Assembly (NCBI RefSeq): GCF_007990755.1
Contig: NZ_BJXA01000058.1
Span: 1 to 58,497 of the forward strand
Direction of reading: 5' to 3'
Length of the DNA: 58,497 nucleotides
Source of the DNA: Nocardia ninae NBRC 108245
Lineage (GTDB): Bacteria; Actinomycetota; Actinomycetes; Mycobacteriales; Mycobacteriaceae
The first letter of the stretch is position 1. Each line of letters opens with the position of its first letter. Shown here piece by piece: positions 19,226 to 27,842 of the stretch. A program made the position numbers and the translations under genes. Below the pieces are notes generated by a model. It was not told the origin of the DNA. It did not search any database and saw only the letters and a list, made by a program, of their open reading frames with translations.

Positions 19226-20320
19226 ATGTACCGACCACGCACGTTTCTGTTCGGCCGCCAAGGCCGCACCACCGCCGCATTGCTCGCCGTGGCCACCGTT
19301 GCGACCCTCGGACTCACCGGCTGCGCGAACAACGACAAGCCGGTCGGTCCCGTCGCCGCGGACACGCCGCTACCCGTTGAGGTTCCGGCAGGGACCAAGC
19401 TGATCGTCGCCGACCAGTCCGAGCGCCTGCAGTCGGTGCTCCGGATCTCCGGTGAGCTGGACAAGCTGCCGTTCCAGGTCGAGTTCGCCAATTTCGTCGG
19501 CGGACCGGCCATTCTCGAAGCCTTCCGCGCCGAGGCCGCCGACGTCGCGCAGGTGGGCGATGTGCCACCGATCCACGCGTTGATCGCCGGGCAGGACGTG
19601 CCGATCGTCGCCGCCTACCAAACCAGCCCGACCGCACTGAAACTCGCGGTGGCGCCGGGCAAGTCGGTGAGCACGCTGGCCGACTTGAAGGGCAAGAAGA
19701 TCGCCTACGCCGAGGGCACCGCCCAGCAGGCCGCGGTGCTGCGCGCACTGGACAAGGCCGGATTGAAACCCGGTGACGTGCAATTGATCCGGCTGCAGCT
19801 GGCTGAGTTCCTCGACGCCGTGCGCACCGCACAGGTCGACGTCGCGCCGCTGATCGAGCCGAATGTGACTCGGCTGCTGCGTACTCCGGGTGCGTCGCTG
19901 ATCCCGGACGCGCAGACCGAAGGCATCTACGGCGGGCTCGGCTACCTGTATGCCCGCCGCGCGGTGGCGCAGGATCCGGCCAAGGCCGCCGCGACCCGTG
20001 CCCTCGTCGGCGCGTTCGTGCGGGCGAACCAGTGGGTCAACGCCCATCAGGAAGAGTGGGCGCGCAGGTATTACGTGGACAACCAGAAGGTCAGTCCCGA
20101 GGACGCCAAGCGCATCGTGGACTCGCTCGGCACCTTCACCTTCCCGCATCTGGATCAGAAGCTGGTCGACCGGCAGCAGGCCACCATCGACGCCATCGCC
20201 AAGGCCGGTGAGCTGCCGAAGAAGGTGCAGGCGGCCAACGGCTTCGACCTGCGCTACGACGCCGCGATCACCGAGGCGGTCACCGCCAGCGGTGCCGCGT
20301 TCGCCCCGAAGGAACGCTGA
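19226..20320 (+). CDS. ABC substrate-binding lipoprotein, sulfonate/nitrate/taurine type (SsuA-like)
   Basis: A 364-residue lipoprotein. The signal peptide ends LGLTGCANND (lipobox LTGC). The mature part is an NMT1/SsuA-like binding protein: FVGGPAILEAFRAEAADVAQVGDVPPIHA, SVSTLADLKGKKIAYAEGTAQQAAVLRAL, and DVAPLIEPNVTRLL. ATG 19226 is chosen because it gives a proper signal peptide; the open frame continues 16 codons upstream. Its stop overlaps the permease start as TGATG. With the following permease, ATPase and flavin monooxygenase it forms a four-gene import-and-desulfonation-type unit; substrate inferred. Confidence 0.9.
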   Translation: MYRPRTFLFGRQGRTTAALLAVATVATLGLTGCANNDKPVGPVAADTPLPVEVPAGTKLIVADQSERLQSVLRISGELDKLPFQVEFANFVGGPAILEAFRAEAADVAQVGDVPPIHALIAGQDVPIVAAYQTSPTALKLAVAPGKSVSTLADLKGKKIAYAEGTAQQAAVLRALDKAGLKPGDVQLIRLQLAEFLDAVRTAQVDVAPLIEPNVTRLLRTPGASLIPDAQTEGIYGGLGYLYARRAVAQDPAKAAATRALVGAFVRANQWVNAHQEEWARRYYVDNQKVSPEDAKRIVDSLGTFTFPHLDQKLVDRQQATIDAIAKAGELPKKVQAANGFDLRYDAAITEAVTASGAAFAPKER

Positions 20321-21180
20321 TGGCCACCTTGGACGCCGGAGTATGGAACAAGTTCGGGCGCAGTGCCGCACCGGCGCGCGAACTCGCCAAGCGCAGGCCG
20401 ACCCGGCCCCGGCTAGGCCCCGGCCGGCCGATCCCGTTCGGCGCTGCTGTCGGACCGACGCTGCTGGTCGCCGCGTGGGTGCTCGGATCTGCCTCCGGCA
20501 CACTGGATCCGGAGACCCTTCCTGCGCCCTGGACGGTCGCCGAAACGGCCGGTGACCTGCTCGCCGACGGCAGGCTGCAATCCAACCTGCTCACCTCGAT
20601 GCAGCGCGCCGGTTACGGCCTGGTCCTCGGTGTCGCCGTCGGGCTGGTCCTCGCGCTCGTCGCGGGCCTGAGCCGGATCGGTGAAGCGCTGGTGGACGGT
20701 CCGATTCAAATCAAACGCGCGATTCCGACGCTCGCGCTGATCCCGCTGTTCATCGTGTGGTTCGGCATCGGCGAGGAGATGAAGCTGCTCGTCATCACGA
20801 CCAGCGTGGCCATCCCGATCTATCTGAACACCCACGCCTACCTGCGCAGCGTCGACGCCAGGTACGTGGAACTCGCACAGACGGTAGGGCTTTCGCGCTG
20901 GGGCTTCATCCGCCGCATCGCGCTCCCCGGTTCGCTGCCGGGCTTCTTCCTCGGACTTCGCCTCGCGGTCACCATCGCCTGGCTGGCCCTGGTGGTGGTG
21001 GAACAGGTCAACGCCACCAGCGGCATCGGCTACCTGATGACCCAGGCCCGCACCTACGGCCAGATCGACGTGATCGTGGTCGGGCTCGTGATCTACGGCC
21101 TGCTCGGACTTTTCGGTGATCTCGCCGTGCGTGCGGTGGAAAGGAAGGCGCTGTCATGGCGACAGACATTGGGGGACTGA
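20320..21180 (+). CDS. ABC permease, SsuC/TauC type
   Basis: A 286-residue inner-membrane permease with about six hydrophobic helices. The EAA loop for ATPase contact reads ELAQTVGLSRWGFIRRIALPGSLPGFFLGLR. The first ~45 residues are a basic cytoplasmic tail. It overlaps the binding-protein gene by one base and the ATPase gene by 25 bp, indicating tight coupling. Family members import aliphatic sulfonates, taurine, nitrate or thiamine precursors; the neighbouring monooxygenase favours an organosulfur substrate. Confidence 0.92.
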   Translation: MATLDAGVWNKFGRSAAPARELAKRRPTRPRLGPGRPIPFGAAVGPTLLVAAWVLGSASGTLDPETLPAPWTVAETAGDLLADGRLQSNLLTSMQRAGYGLVLGVAVGLVLALVAGLSRIGEALVDGPIQIKRAIPTLALIPLFIVWFGIGEEMKLLVITTSVAIPIYLNTHAYLRSVDARYVELAQTVGLSRWGFIRRIALPGSLPGFFLGLRLAVTIAWLALVVVEQVNATSGIGYLMTQARTYGQIDVIVVGLVIYGLLGLFGDLAVRAVERKALSWRQTLGD

Positions 21181-21908
21181 ACGTCGTGCGAACACGCGCG
21201 TTGCGTCGCGGCTTCGGCGAGCGGGTCGTGCTGCGCGACATCGACCTCGACATCGCGCGCGGGGAGTTCGTTGCCCTGCTCGGTCGTAGCGGTTCCGGAA
21301 AGAGCACGCTGCTGCGTGCGTTAGCGGAACTGGACTACGACGTGCCCGGCTCGGGCGAACTGACGGTTCCGGCCGAACGTGCGGTGGTGTTCCAGGATTC
21401 CCGGCTGCTGCCGTGGATCCGGGTACTCGACAACGTGATCCTCGGTCTGCGCGGGCCGGGCGCCGCCGAGCGCGGGCGGGCCGCACTCGCCGAAGTCGGC
21501 CTGGCCGGTCGCGAAAAGGCTTGGCCCAGGGAACTTTCCGGCGGCGAACAGCAACGCGTCGCGCTGGCCCGTTCGCTGGTGCGGGAGCCGGAACTGCTGC
21601 TGGCCGACGAACCGTTCGGCGCGCTCGACGCGCTCACCCGGATCAGGATGCATGTGCTGCTGCAAGACCTGTGCGCGCGGCACAAGCCGGCCGTCCTGCT
21701 GGTCACCCACGATGTCGATGAGGCGCTGCTGCTCGCCGACCGTGTCCTCGTGCTCGACGAGGGGCGAATCGCCCTCGACCAGCGGATCGATCTGGAACGT
21801 CCACGCAGGCACGGTGATCCGGCCTTCATCCGGCACCGCGCCCTGCTGCTGGCCAGCCTCGGCGTCGGCGCCGACGACCTCCACGAAGAAGAGAAGCAAG
21901 CCTCATGA
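21156..21908 (+). CDS. ABC ATPase, SsuB/TauB type
   Basis: A 250-residue nucleotide-binding protein. Walker A is GRSGSGKSTLLRALA, the Q-loop is VVFQDSRLLPW (typical of SsuB), the signature is ELSGGEQQRVALARSL, Walker B is LLADEPFGALDALTR, and the H-loop is LLVTHDVDEALLLADR. It overlaps the permease gene by 25 bp and the monooxygenase gene by four bases (ATGA). It powers import through the preceding permease. Confidence 0.93.
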   Translation: MATDIGGLNVVRTRALRRGFGERVVLRDIDLDIARGEFVALLGRSGSGKSTLLRALAELDYDVPGSGELTVPAERAVVFQDSRLLPWIRVLDNVILGLRGPGAAERGRAALAEVGLAGREKAWPRELSGGEQQRVALARSLVREPELLLADEPFGALDALTRIRMHVLLQDLCARHKPAVLLVTHDVDEALLLADRVLVLDEGRIALDQRIDLERPRRHGDPAFIRHRALLLASLGVGADDLHEEEKQAS

Positions 21909-23254
21909 GTATTCCGCGTCAGCTCAGCCTCAACGCGTTCATCTACCCGTCGGGCCACCACGAGGCCGCCTGGCGGCATCCCGACAGTCAGCCCGGCCGG
22001 ATCTACGACGTGGACTACTACCAGCAGATCGGGCGCACCGCCGAGGCCGCGAAGCTGGACGCGGTGTTCTTCGCCGACGGACCGGCGCTGCGCACCAACG
22101 TCAAGCACAACGCGGGCTCCGGACTGGAGCCGATTACCCTGCTCACCGCCATCGCCACGGCGACAACGCATCTCGGCCTGATCGCCACCGCGTCGACCAC
22201 CTACTACGAGCCCTACAACCTGGCCAGGCTGTTCTCCACGCTGGACCACATCTCGCGCGGCCGGGCGGGCTGGAACATCGTCACCACCGGCACCGACCTC
22301 GCCGCCGCCAATTTCGGCCTCGACAAGCATCCCGACCATGCCGAACGTTACGCGCGGGCACGGGAATTCGTGGACGCTGTGGTCGCATTGTGGGACAGCT
22401 GGGAGGACGACGCCATCCTGCTCGACCAGGCGAGTGGCGTGTACGCCGACCCGGACAAGATCCACCCGATCGACTTCGTCGGCGAACACCTCAGTGTCCG
22501 TGGTCCGTTCAACGCGCCGCGCACACCACAGGGGTACCCGGTGCTCGTGCAGGCCGGTGCCTCCAACGAGGGCCGCTCCTTCGCGGGTAAGTACGCCGAG
22601 GCGATCTTCACCGCGCACCAGCGGCTCGAGGACGCGCAGCGGTTCTATGCCGACATCAAGGCGCAGGCACTGGGTTTCGGCCGCAACCCGGACCACGTCA
22701 AGATCCTGCCGGGCATCAGCCCGTTCATCGGCGACACCGAGGCCGCCGCCAAGCGGCTCGAGCGCGAGTTCAACGAGCTCACCGTGCCGGAATACGGTCT
22801 GACGCAATTGGAGAACATCGTCGGCAAGAGCCTGCGTCACCTCCCGCTGGACGAGGCGGTCCCGGTGGATCTGTTCGACGACGCGGGCGAGGTCACCGAC
22901 AACGCCCGCAGCCGGCTCCAGGTCGTCGCGGGCATCGTGCAGCGGGAACGGCCGACCGTGCGCGGCCTGCTGCACAAGCTGGCCGGTGCGCGCGGTCACC
23001 GGGTGTTCGCAGGCACCCCTGAGCAGGTCGCCGACACGATCGAAGAGTGGTTCCGCAACGGCGCCGCCGACGGTTTCAATGTGATGCCGCCGTACTACCC
23101 GGGCGGTCTGGAGATGTTCGCCGAGACCGTCGTCCCGATCCTCCAGCAGCGCGGCCTGTTCCGCACCGAGTACACCGGCAGCACACTGCGCGACCACTTC
23201 GGTCTGCCCCGCCCCGCAGGCCGGACCGCCGCGCAACCGGCGCTGGCCGGCTAG
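21905..23254 (+). CDS. NtaA/SnaA/DszA family FMN-dependent monooxygenase
   Basis: A 449-residue flavin monooxygenase of the bacterial luciferase superfamily. Typical segments: LNAFIYPSGHHEAAWRHP, KLDAVFFADGPALR, LGLIATASTTYYEPYNLAR, DHISRGRAGWNIVTT, PVLVQAGASNEGRSFAG and the late DGFNVMPPYYPGG. Family members use FMNH2 supplied by a separate reductase to attack C-N or C-S bonds (nitrilotriacetate, dibenzothiophene sulfone, sulfonates). No reductase is encoded alongside. ATGA overlap with the ATPase gene indicates an import-plus-oxidation unit for an organosulfur compound (inference). Confidence 0.92.
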   Translation: MSIPRQLSLNAFIYPSGHHEAAWRHPDSQPGRIYDVDYYQQIGRTAEAAKLDAVFFADGPALRTNVKHNAGSGLEPITLLTAIATATTHLGLIATASTTYYEPYNLARLFSTLDHISRGRAGWNIVTTGTDLAAANFGLDKHPDHAERYARAREFVDAVVALWDSWEDDAILLDQASGVYADPDKIHPIDFVGEHLSVRGPFNAPRTPQGYPVLVQAGASNEGRSFAGKYAEAIFTAHQRLEDAQRFYADIKAQALGFGRNPDHVKILPGISPFIGDTEAAAKRLEREFNELTVPEYGLTQLENIVGKSLRHLPLDEAVPVDLFDDAGEVTDNARSRLQVVAGIVQRERPTVRGLLHKLAGARGHRVFAGTPEQVADTIEEWFRNGAADGFNVMPPYYPGGLEMFAETVVPILQQRGLFRTEYTGSTLRDHFGLPRPAGRTAAQPALAG

Positions 23255-23257
23255 AAC

Positions 23258-23333
23258 AGCCGCACACTTTCTGTCGAGACGCACACAGAATCGCATGCGA
23301 TTCCGTGTGCAGGAACTCGAAAAGTGTGCGGCT
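23258..23333. terminator. 76-bp near-palindromic hairpin between convergent genes
   Basis: The outer arms AGCCGCACACTTT (23258-23270) and AAAGTGTGCGGCT (23321-23333) pair perfectly. The inner arms form GCACAC(A/C)GAATCGCA on each side, centred between 23295 and 23296, and include a perfect 16-bp GAATCGCATGCGATTC. A third short pair TCGAG/CTCGA lies offset in the internal loop. It fills the gap between the monooxygenase stop and the tetR stop, so a bidirectional terminator is likely. Confidence 0.75.
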
Positions 23334-23917
23334 CAGCGCACTCGGGTGCCGAGCAGGTGGCGGACGCCTGCGATGAACAGTTGCAGGCCGAAGTCGAAAC
23401 GTGCGGTGGGGTCGGGGGTTTCGTCGAGGGGGGTCTCGTCGTCGGGCAGGGCGCCGGCGGATTCCATCTGCATCCTGGACTGTTCGTCGACGGTCTGGCC
23501 GAGGACGTAGTACAGCAGGGTGAACGAGCTGAGCTCGGCTTCGTGGCGCGGCATGCCTGCGCGAATGGCCGCGCCCGCCATGCGTTCCCGGCCCTTGCTC
23601 GTGGTGAGCCGTGATGCGTAAGTGGCGGAGACCAATTCGGCGCCGTCGCGGTAGGCGAGCAGGCAGTCGCGTAGCCGGTGCGCCAATTCGCTGATCTGGC
23701 CGGACCATTCGGTGGCGACGATCGGCTCGTCCATCGGCAGCAGGATCTTGTCCGCGACCGCGCCGAGCAGTGCCTGCTTGTTGGGGAAGTGCCAGTACAG
23801 CGCGCCCGGCTGGACCTGGAGCGAGCCGGCGAGGCGGCGCATGGTCAGGTCGGCGAGGCCGTACTGGTCGAGGATCGCGATGGCACCGTCGACCACGTCC
23901 GCTCTGTGCAGTTGCAC
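23333..23917 (-). CDS. bioQ: TetR family regulator, probable biotin repressor BioQ
   Basis: A 194-residue TetR protein. The N-terminal HTH reads [45 protein letters not shown]. The C-terminal ligand domain is of the TetR_C_1-like type ([43 protein letters not shown]). It is divergent from bioB, and the 217-bp gap carries the TGAAC-N3-GTTCA box also found before bioA and bioF. In Mycobacterium and Corynebacterium, BioQ is a TetR repressor binding this box; biotin control of BioQ is indirect or unresolved. The assignment rests on position plus the boxes, not on a distinctive sequence signature. Confidence 0.75.
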   Translation of the reverse strand: MQLHRADVVDGAIAILDQYGLADLTMRRLAGSLQVQPGALYWHFPNKQALLGAVADKILLPMDEPIVATEWSGQISELAHRLRDCLLAYRDGAELVSATYASRLTTSKGRERMAGAAIRAGMPRHEAELSSFTLLYYVLGQTVDEQSRMQMESAGALPDDETPLDETPDPTARFDFGLQLFIAGVRHLLGTRVR

Positions 23918-24053
23918 CCGATTTCCTTCCCTGTCCGAGGGGGCGTCGCCAGCCCCTTCGTGGTTCGCAGGTTACCGCCTCGGGGTCGCTCGCTGGTGCG
24001 CCGCGGTGGTCGATGAGAGCCACGGCACGGTCGATCATCCGGCCCGCAGTGTT

Positions 24054-24096
24054 TTGACTCACTGTCCCGTCTACCCTAGCCTGAACACCGTTCAAG
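24054..24096 (+). promoter_or_regulatory. bioB promoter with overlapping BioQ box
   Basis: TTGACT (24054-24059) and TAGCCT (24077-24082) are spaced 17 bp, a normal sigma-A promoter. TGAACACCGTTCA (24082-24094) starts at the last base of the -10 and covers the transcription start, an ideal repressor position. The core differs from the bioF box only in that it reads as its reverse complement. Confidence 0.8.
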
Positions 24097-24134
24097 TTGC
24101 ACGGCCACCTCGGCCGAACGAAGGGATTCGTGCA

Positions 24135-25148
24135 GTGACCCAGGCCCCCGTAGACCTCTCCATCCTGGCGCTCGCCCGCGAGCAAGTGCTCGACCGCGGC
24201 GAAGGACTCACCCAGGAACAGACCCTGGAGGTGCTCCGCCTCGGCGACGAACACCTCGAAGAATTGCTGGCCCTGGCGCACGACGTGCGGATGAAGTGGT
24301 GCGGCCCGGAGGTCGAGGTCGAGGGCATCATCAGCCTGAAGACCGGCGGCTGCCCCGAGGACTGCCACTTCTGCTCGCAGTCCGGCCTGTTCCAGTCGCC
24401 GGTGCGCGCGGCCTGGCTCGACATCCCCAGTCTGGTCGAGGCGGCCAAGCAGACCGCGAAGACCGGTGCCACCGAGTTCTGCATTGTGGCCGCCGTGCGC
24501 GGGCCGGACGAGCGGCTGATGGCGCAGGTCGCGGCCGGCGTGGAGGCGATCCGCAACGAGGTCGACATCCAGGTCGCGTGCTCGCTGGGCATGCTCACCC
24601 AGGAGCAGGTCGACCAGCTCGCGGCCATGGGCGTGCACCGCTACAACCACAACCTGGAAACCTCGCGCTCGCATTTCCCGAACGTGGTCACCACGCACAC
24701 CTGGGAGGAGCGCTGGGACACGCTGCGCATGGTCCGCGAGGCGGGCATGGAGGTCTGCTGCGGCGGCATCCTCGGCATGGGCGAAACGCTGGAGCAGCGT
24801 GCGGAATTCGCGGCGAACCTCGCCGAGCTGGAGCCCGACGAGGTGCCGCTGAACTTCCTCAACCCGCGCCCCGGCACGCCCTTCGGCGACCTCGAGGTGC
24901 TGCCCGCCGCCGACGCGCTGCGCGCCGTCGCCGCGTTCCGGCTCGCGTTGCCGCGCACCATCCTTCGCTTCGCGGGCGGTCGCGAGATCACCCTCGGCGA
25001 CCTCGGCGCCAAGCAGGGCATCCTCGGCGGCATCAACGCCGTCATCGTCGGCAACTACCTGACCACCCTCGGCAGGCCCGCCGAGGCGGATCTCGATCTG
25101 CTCGGTGAGTTGAAGATGCCGATCAAGGCGCTCAACGAAACCCTCTGA
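24135..25148 (+). CDS. bioB: biotin synthase
   Basis: A 337-residue radical-SAM enzyme inserting sulfur into dethiobiotin. The [4Fe-4S] motif is C73-PED-C77-HF-C80 in [18 protein letters not shown]. Also seen: [36 protein letters not shown] and [16 protein letters not shown]. The GTG at 24135 is preferred; the frame is open upstream but would cover the promoter and operator. An AAGGG lies ~10 bases upstream. It is followed after 8 bp by bsaP, which supports its auxiliary cluster. Confidence 0.96.
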   Translation: MTQAPVDLSILALAREQVLDRGEGLTQEQTLEVLRLGDEHLEELLALAHDVRMKWCGPEVEVEGIISLKTGGCPEDCHFCSQSGLFQSPVRAAWLDIPSLVEAAKQTAKTGATEFCIVAAVRGPDERLMAQVAAGVEAIRNEVDIQVACSLGMLTQEQVDQLAAMGVHRYNHNLETSRSHFPNVVTTHTWEERWDTLRMVREAGMEVCCGGILGMGETLEQRAEFAANLAELEPDEVPLNFLNPRPGTPFGDLEVLPAADALRAVAAFRLALPRTILRFAGGREITLGDLGAKQGILGGINAVIVGNYLTTLGRPAEADLDLLGELKMPIKALNETL

Positions 25149-25156
25149 GCGCCCCC

Positions 25157-25384
25157 ATGAGTAAGGTCTTGCCTATGGACGAGCGCTACAACCCGTTCAC
25201 CGGCAAACGGATCGTGCCCGGCCTCGACGACGCCGTGCCCGCGGCTGCCGCGCTGGGATTGGAGCCGCCGCGCTTCTGCGAGCAGTGCGGTCGCCGGATG
25301 GTCGTGCAGGTGAGTCCCGACGGCTGGTGGGCCAAGTGTTCCCGGCACGGCGTGATCGACGCGACCAGTCTGGAACGCCGCTAG
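25157..25384 (+). CDS. bsaP: biotin synthase auxiliary protein BsaP
   Basis: A 75-residue protein immediately after bioB, the position of Rv1590 in M. tuberculosis. The N-terminus [17 protein letters not shown] and the cysteines in FCEQCGRRM and WAKCSRHG match the BsaP family, reported to be required for actinobacterial BioB through its auxiliary [2Fe-2S] cluster. The ATG at 25157 has a weak RBS; an in-frame ATG at 25175 (MDERY) is equally plausible. Its TAG stop overlaps a GTG that begins the next gene. Confidence 0.85.
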   Translation: MSKVLPMDERYNPFTGKRIVPGLDDAVPAAAALGLEPPRFCEQCGRRMVVQVSPDGWWAKCSRHGVIDATSLERR

Positions 25385-26052
25385 TGCAGGCGCTGCGGAG
25401 CGGAATGCGGAACGAGGCGCGCGCGGCCGCGGTGATCGCGCTGGCCGTAGTGCTGGTCAGTGCGGTCGTCGGCGTCGGGTGGGGACTGCTCGCGCCGACC
25501 GAGCAGCTGTTCGTGGTCGAGCCCGGCCGCGGCGCCGTCTTGACCGGTGAGAGCGTGCACCAGTTCGACGGTGTGGCGATGTTCGTGTGTCTGGCGGCCG
25601 TCGTCGGCCTGCTGACCGCCGTCGCCGCCTGGCGGTGGCGGGCGGCGCGCGGGCCGTTGCTGCCCATCGGTCTCCTGCTCGGCTCGCTCGTCGGCGCCGT
25701 GGTGATGGCGCGGCTGGGTGAACAGGTCGCCGAGTGGGCGCACCCGCGGCCGGACGATCCGCCGCTCGGACAGATCGTCGAACTGCCGACGGAAGTCGGC
25801 ACCTGGCTCGCGCTGATCGTGCAGCCGCTGATCGCGTCACTGCTCGTGCTGTTCCTCGCCGCGTTGAATTCTTCGGAGGATCTGGGCAACAACACCGCCG
25901 TGCCGTCCGGATCGTTCGACCCGGCAGGCGCATTCGGGCCATACGGTGCCGCGTCGTACCCGGCGGGCGGTGCCCCGATGCCTTACCGTGGCTACGAACC
26001 GGCCCCCGAGGCCGGTTCCGGTTCGATGCCGGAGACTCGTCCCCGCCGCTGA
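25384..26052 (+). CDS. DUF2567 membrane protein
   Basis: A 222-residue protein with four hydrophobic segments (about residues 15-37, 60-80, 90-110 and 140-165) and a Pro/Gly/Tyr-rich cytoplasmic tail. It matches the DUF2567 family and the position of Rv1591 after bioB and bsaP. The GTG at 25384 overlaps the bsaP stop (TAGTG); an ATG at 25405 is the alternative. Conserved linkage to bioB across mycobacteria and nocardiae hints at a link to biotin or simple co-transcription; no function is known. Confidence 0.82.
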   Translation: MQALRSGMRNEARAAAVIALAVVLVSAVVGVGWGLLAPTEQLFVVEPGRGAVLTGESVHQFDGVAMFVCLAAVVGLLTAVAAWRWRAARGPLLPIGLLLGSLVGAVVMARLGEQVAEWAHPRPDDPPLGQIVELPTEVGTWLALIVQPLIASLLVLFLAALNSSEDLGNNTAVPSGSFDPAGAFGPYGAASYPAGGAPMPYRGYEPAPEAGSGSMPETRPRR

Positions 26053-26115
26053 GCGTTGTCCGAACCGTTGCCCGCGGGACGGCACCGGCGTACCGAAAAA
26101 ACCTAGAATGGTGGC

Positions 26116-26679
26116 ATGCGCTGTGCGTTCAGAGAGGAACGAGTCGTGGCGTTCGTCGGTAGCGGGCTGGTTGTCGAGGAGATCGACGCCAAGTTCTGGC
26201 GGGTGGTCGAACCCCTCGTCTATCAAGGTGATTCCCAAGAATTCGTGATCCCGGCCGGGTTCCGTACCGACTTCGCCTCGGTGCCACGGGCTTTGGTCTG
26301 GCTCGTGCCGCGCTACGGCGCCTACACCCGTGCCGCCATCCTGCACGACTACCTGCGCGACACCCGTCAGGTGAGTATCGCCGACGCCGACGGGATCTTC
26401 CGGCGCTGCCTGCGTGAGCTCGGTGTCTCGGTGCCGCGGTACTGGATGATGTGGGCCGCAGTGCGATTGGCCAGCAGGCTGCGCGGCGCGAGTTTCGGCG
26501 CGGTCGTCATCTGGGTGCTGATCGCCGTGCCGTCGGTGCTGTTCCTGGCGATCCCGGTGATCGTCGTCCAGGTGTTCCTGGTGCTGTTCTGGTTTGTGGA
26601 ATTGATCTTCTGGGGCTTGGCGCGCGTGTTCGCCCGCACCGCCACCCCGCCGCCGCAGCCGCAGATGAAGACCGCCTGA
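26116..26679 (+). CDS. DUF1353 family protein with C-terminal membrane segment
   Basis: A 187-residue protein. Residues ~25-110 match DUF1353: FWRVVEPLVYQG, FVIPAGFRTDFASVPRALVWLVPRYGAYTRAAILHDYLRD. The invariant TDFASVP and HDYL motifs are present. DUF1353 is often phage or tail associated, but no phage genes are nearby. The C-terminal half has two close hydrophobic segments (FGAVVIWVLIAVPSVLFLAIPVIVV and VFLVLFWFVELIFWGL), so it is probably membrane-anchored. Start: ATG 26116; a GTG at 26146 is the alternative. Confidence 0.82.
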   Translation: MRCAFREERVVAFVGSGLVVEEIDAKFWRVVEPLVYQGDSQEFVIPAGFRTDFASVPRALVWLVPRYGAYTRAAILHDYLRDTRQVSIADADGIFRRCLRELGVSVPRYWMMWAAVRLASRLRGASFGAVVIWVLIAVPSVLFLAIPVIVVQVFLVLFWFVELIFWGLARVFARTATPPPQPQMKTA

Positions 26680-26818
26680 GCCGTTCTCGCCGTGGCACTT
26701 CCACCGCTTCGCTGTGCACCATGATGTGCTGCCTGGTAGGGCGGCATAAATTGAGTGGAGGCGATGTTGGGGGTGGGGGTAGCTTGTGCTGGCCCGGCTA
26801 TGGAAGGGAGGTCCGGTG

Positions 26819-27001
26819 ATGAACGAGAACAACAGGGTGGGGACAGCGTCGGATCTGCCCGCCGAGCAGGTGCGTGAGCGGGCGGATCTGGCCGCTTGGC
26901 GGCGGCGGGATGCGTTGCGGCGCAGCAGTGCCGCGCAACCGGTGGCGAACAAGCGGCGGTATCGGCGGGGGAGTAAGCATCGCAAGGCGAGCGTCGAATA
27001 G
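26819..27001 (+). CDS. small basic hypothetical protein
   Basis: A 60-codon ORF with a strong GGGAGG about 10 bases before its ATG. The product begins acidic (MNENNRVGTASDLPAEQVRERAD) and ends strongly basic (KRRYRRGSKHRKASVE), with no membrane segment. No family is recognised. It lies between DUF1353 and the convergent nrtR, ending 6 bp before the nrtR stop. The RBS and lack of overlap support a real gene. A basic tail of this kind could bind nucleic acid, but this is a guess. Confidence 0.5.
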   Translation: MNENNRVGTASDLPAEQVRERADLAAWRRRDALRRSSAAQPVANKRRYRRGSKHRKASVE

Positions 27002-27007
27002 GTCTCG

Positions 27008-27766
27008 TCAGGTCGGCGGGCGTAACGCGGCGAATTCGTCGGTGACGCGGATGCCGGAGTCGGTGTAGCGGTAGACGGCTGCGGGGCGACCGCCCGCGCG
27101 GCCGGGGGCCCGGGTCTTGCCGGTGGGCGTGATCACCTTGCGGCGCGTGAGGACTCGTTGCAGGTTCGTGGTGTCGACGTCGTAACCGAGTGCCGCACAA
27201 TAAATTTCGCGCAGCGTGGACATGGTGAAGTCGGCCGGGGCGAGTGCGAAGGCGATATTCGTGTAGGAGAGCTTGGCGGCCAGACGGGTGCGCGCGTGCT
27301 CGACAACCGTGCCGTGGTCGAAGGACATCGGCGGCAGCGCGGAGAGCGGATGCCAGGCCGTGTCGCCGGGTAGCTGTGGGTCTGCCGTGAGCGGGACCAG
27401 TCCGAGATAGGCCGAGGCGATGCGGCGCGGCGCAGGCACCCGGTCCGGGGCGCTGAACACCGACAGCTGCTCGAGATGGGCCAGTTCGCGCACATCGACC
27501 TTCTCGGCGAGCTGACGACGCGCGGAGGTGTCGAGGTCCTCGTCGTCGCGCAAACGGCCGCCGGGTAGCGACCAGGTGCCTTTCTGCGGGTCGAGCGCGC
27601 GCTCCCACAGCAGCACCGCCAATTCGGTCCGCTGCCCAGGTGGGCAGCGACCAATAACCCCGTTTCCGACGTCGGCAGGGCTGGGACCTGCGGCGATGTT
27701 CGCGGGGAAGCGGCGAACCTGGAACACCGCGGTGAGCGATTCGTGGATAGTGCTACTATGGGCCAC
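27008..27766 (-). CDS. nrtR: NrtR, Nudix-related repressor of NAD synthesis
   Basis: A 252-residue protein. Residues ~30-160 form a Nudix domain with a degenerate box ([23 protein letters not shown]: the RE of the canonical box is RQ and the EE is EK), so catalysis is probably lost. Residues ~170-250 form the NrtR winged helix ([33 protein letters not shown]). NrtR binds ADP-ribose or NAD to control nad genes. The GTG at 27766 is chosen because a perfect minus-strand TATAAT (27774-27779) lies 7 bases away, giving a leaderless mRNA. It is divergent from nadA, as for Rv1593c. Confidence 0.9.
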   Translation of the reverse strand: MAHSSTIHESLTAVFQVRRFPANIAAGPSPADVGNGVIGRCPPGQRTELAVLLWERALDPQKGTWSLPGGRLRDDEDLDTSARRQLAEKVDVRELAHLEQLSVFSAPDRVPAPRRIASAYLGLVPLTADPQLPGDTAWHPLSALPPMSFDHGTVVEHARTRLAAKLSYTNIAFALAPADFTMSTLREIYCAALGYDVDTTNLQRVLTRRKVITPTGKTRAPGRAGGRPAAVYRYTDSGIRVTDEFAALRPPT

Positions 27767-27789
27767 GTTTTCGATTATAAGTCGAAAAC
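27767..27789. promoter_or_regulatory. NrtR operator with overlapping nrtR -10 box
   Basis: GTTTTCGA (27767-27774) and TCGAAAAC (27782-27789) form perfect 8-bp arms with a 7-bp centre. The centre overlaps TATAAT on the minus strand (27774-27779) for nrtR. A plus-strand TACTAT at 27754-27759 fits a -10 for nadA whose start falls in the operator. Binding would shut both promoters. Confidence 0.82.
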
Positions 27790-27842
27790 CTGGTTTGGTG
27801 CGAATCGGCGGAGGAGTCGGTCGCACGACGAAGGGAGCCATC

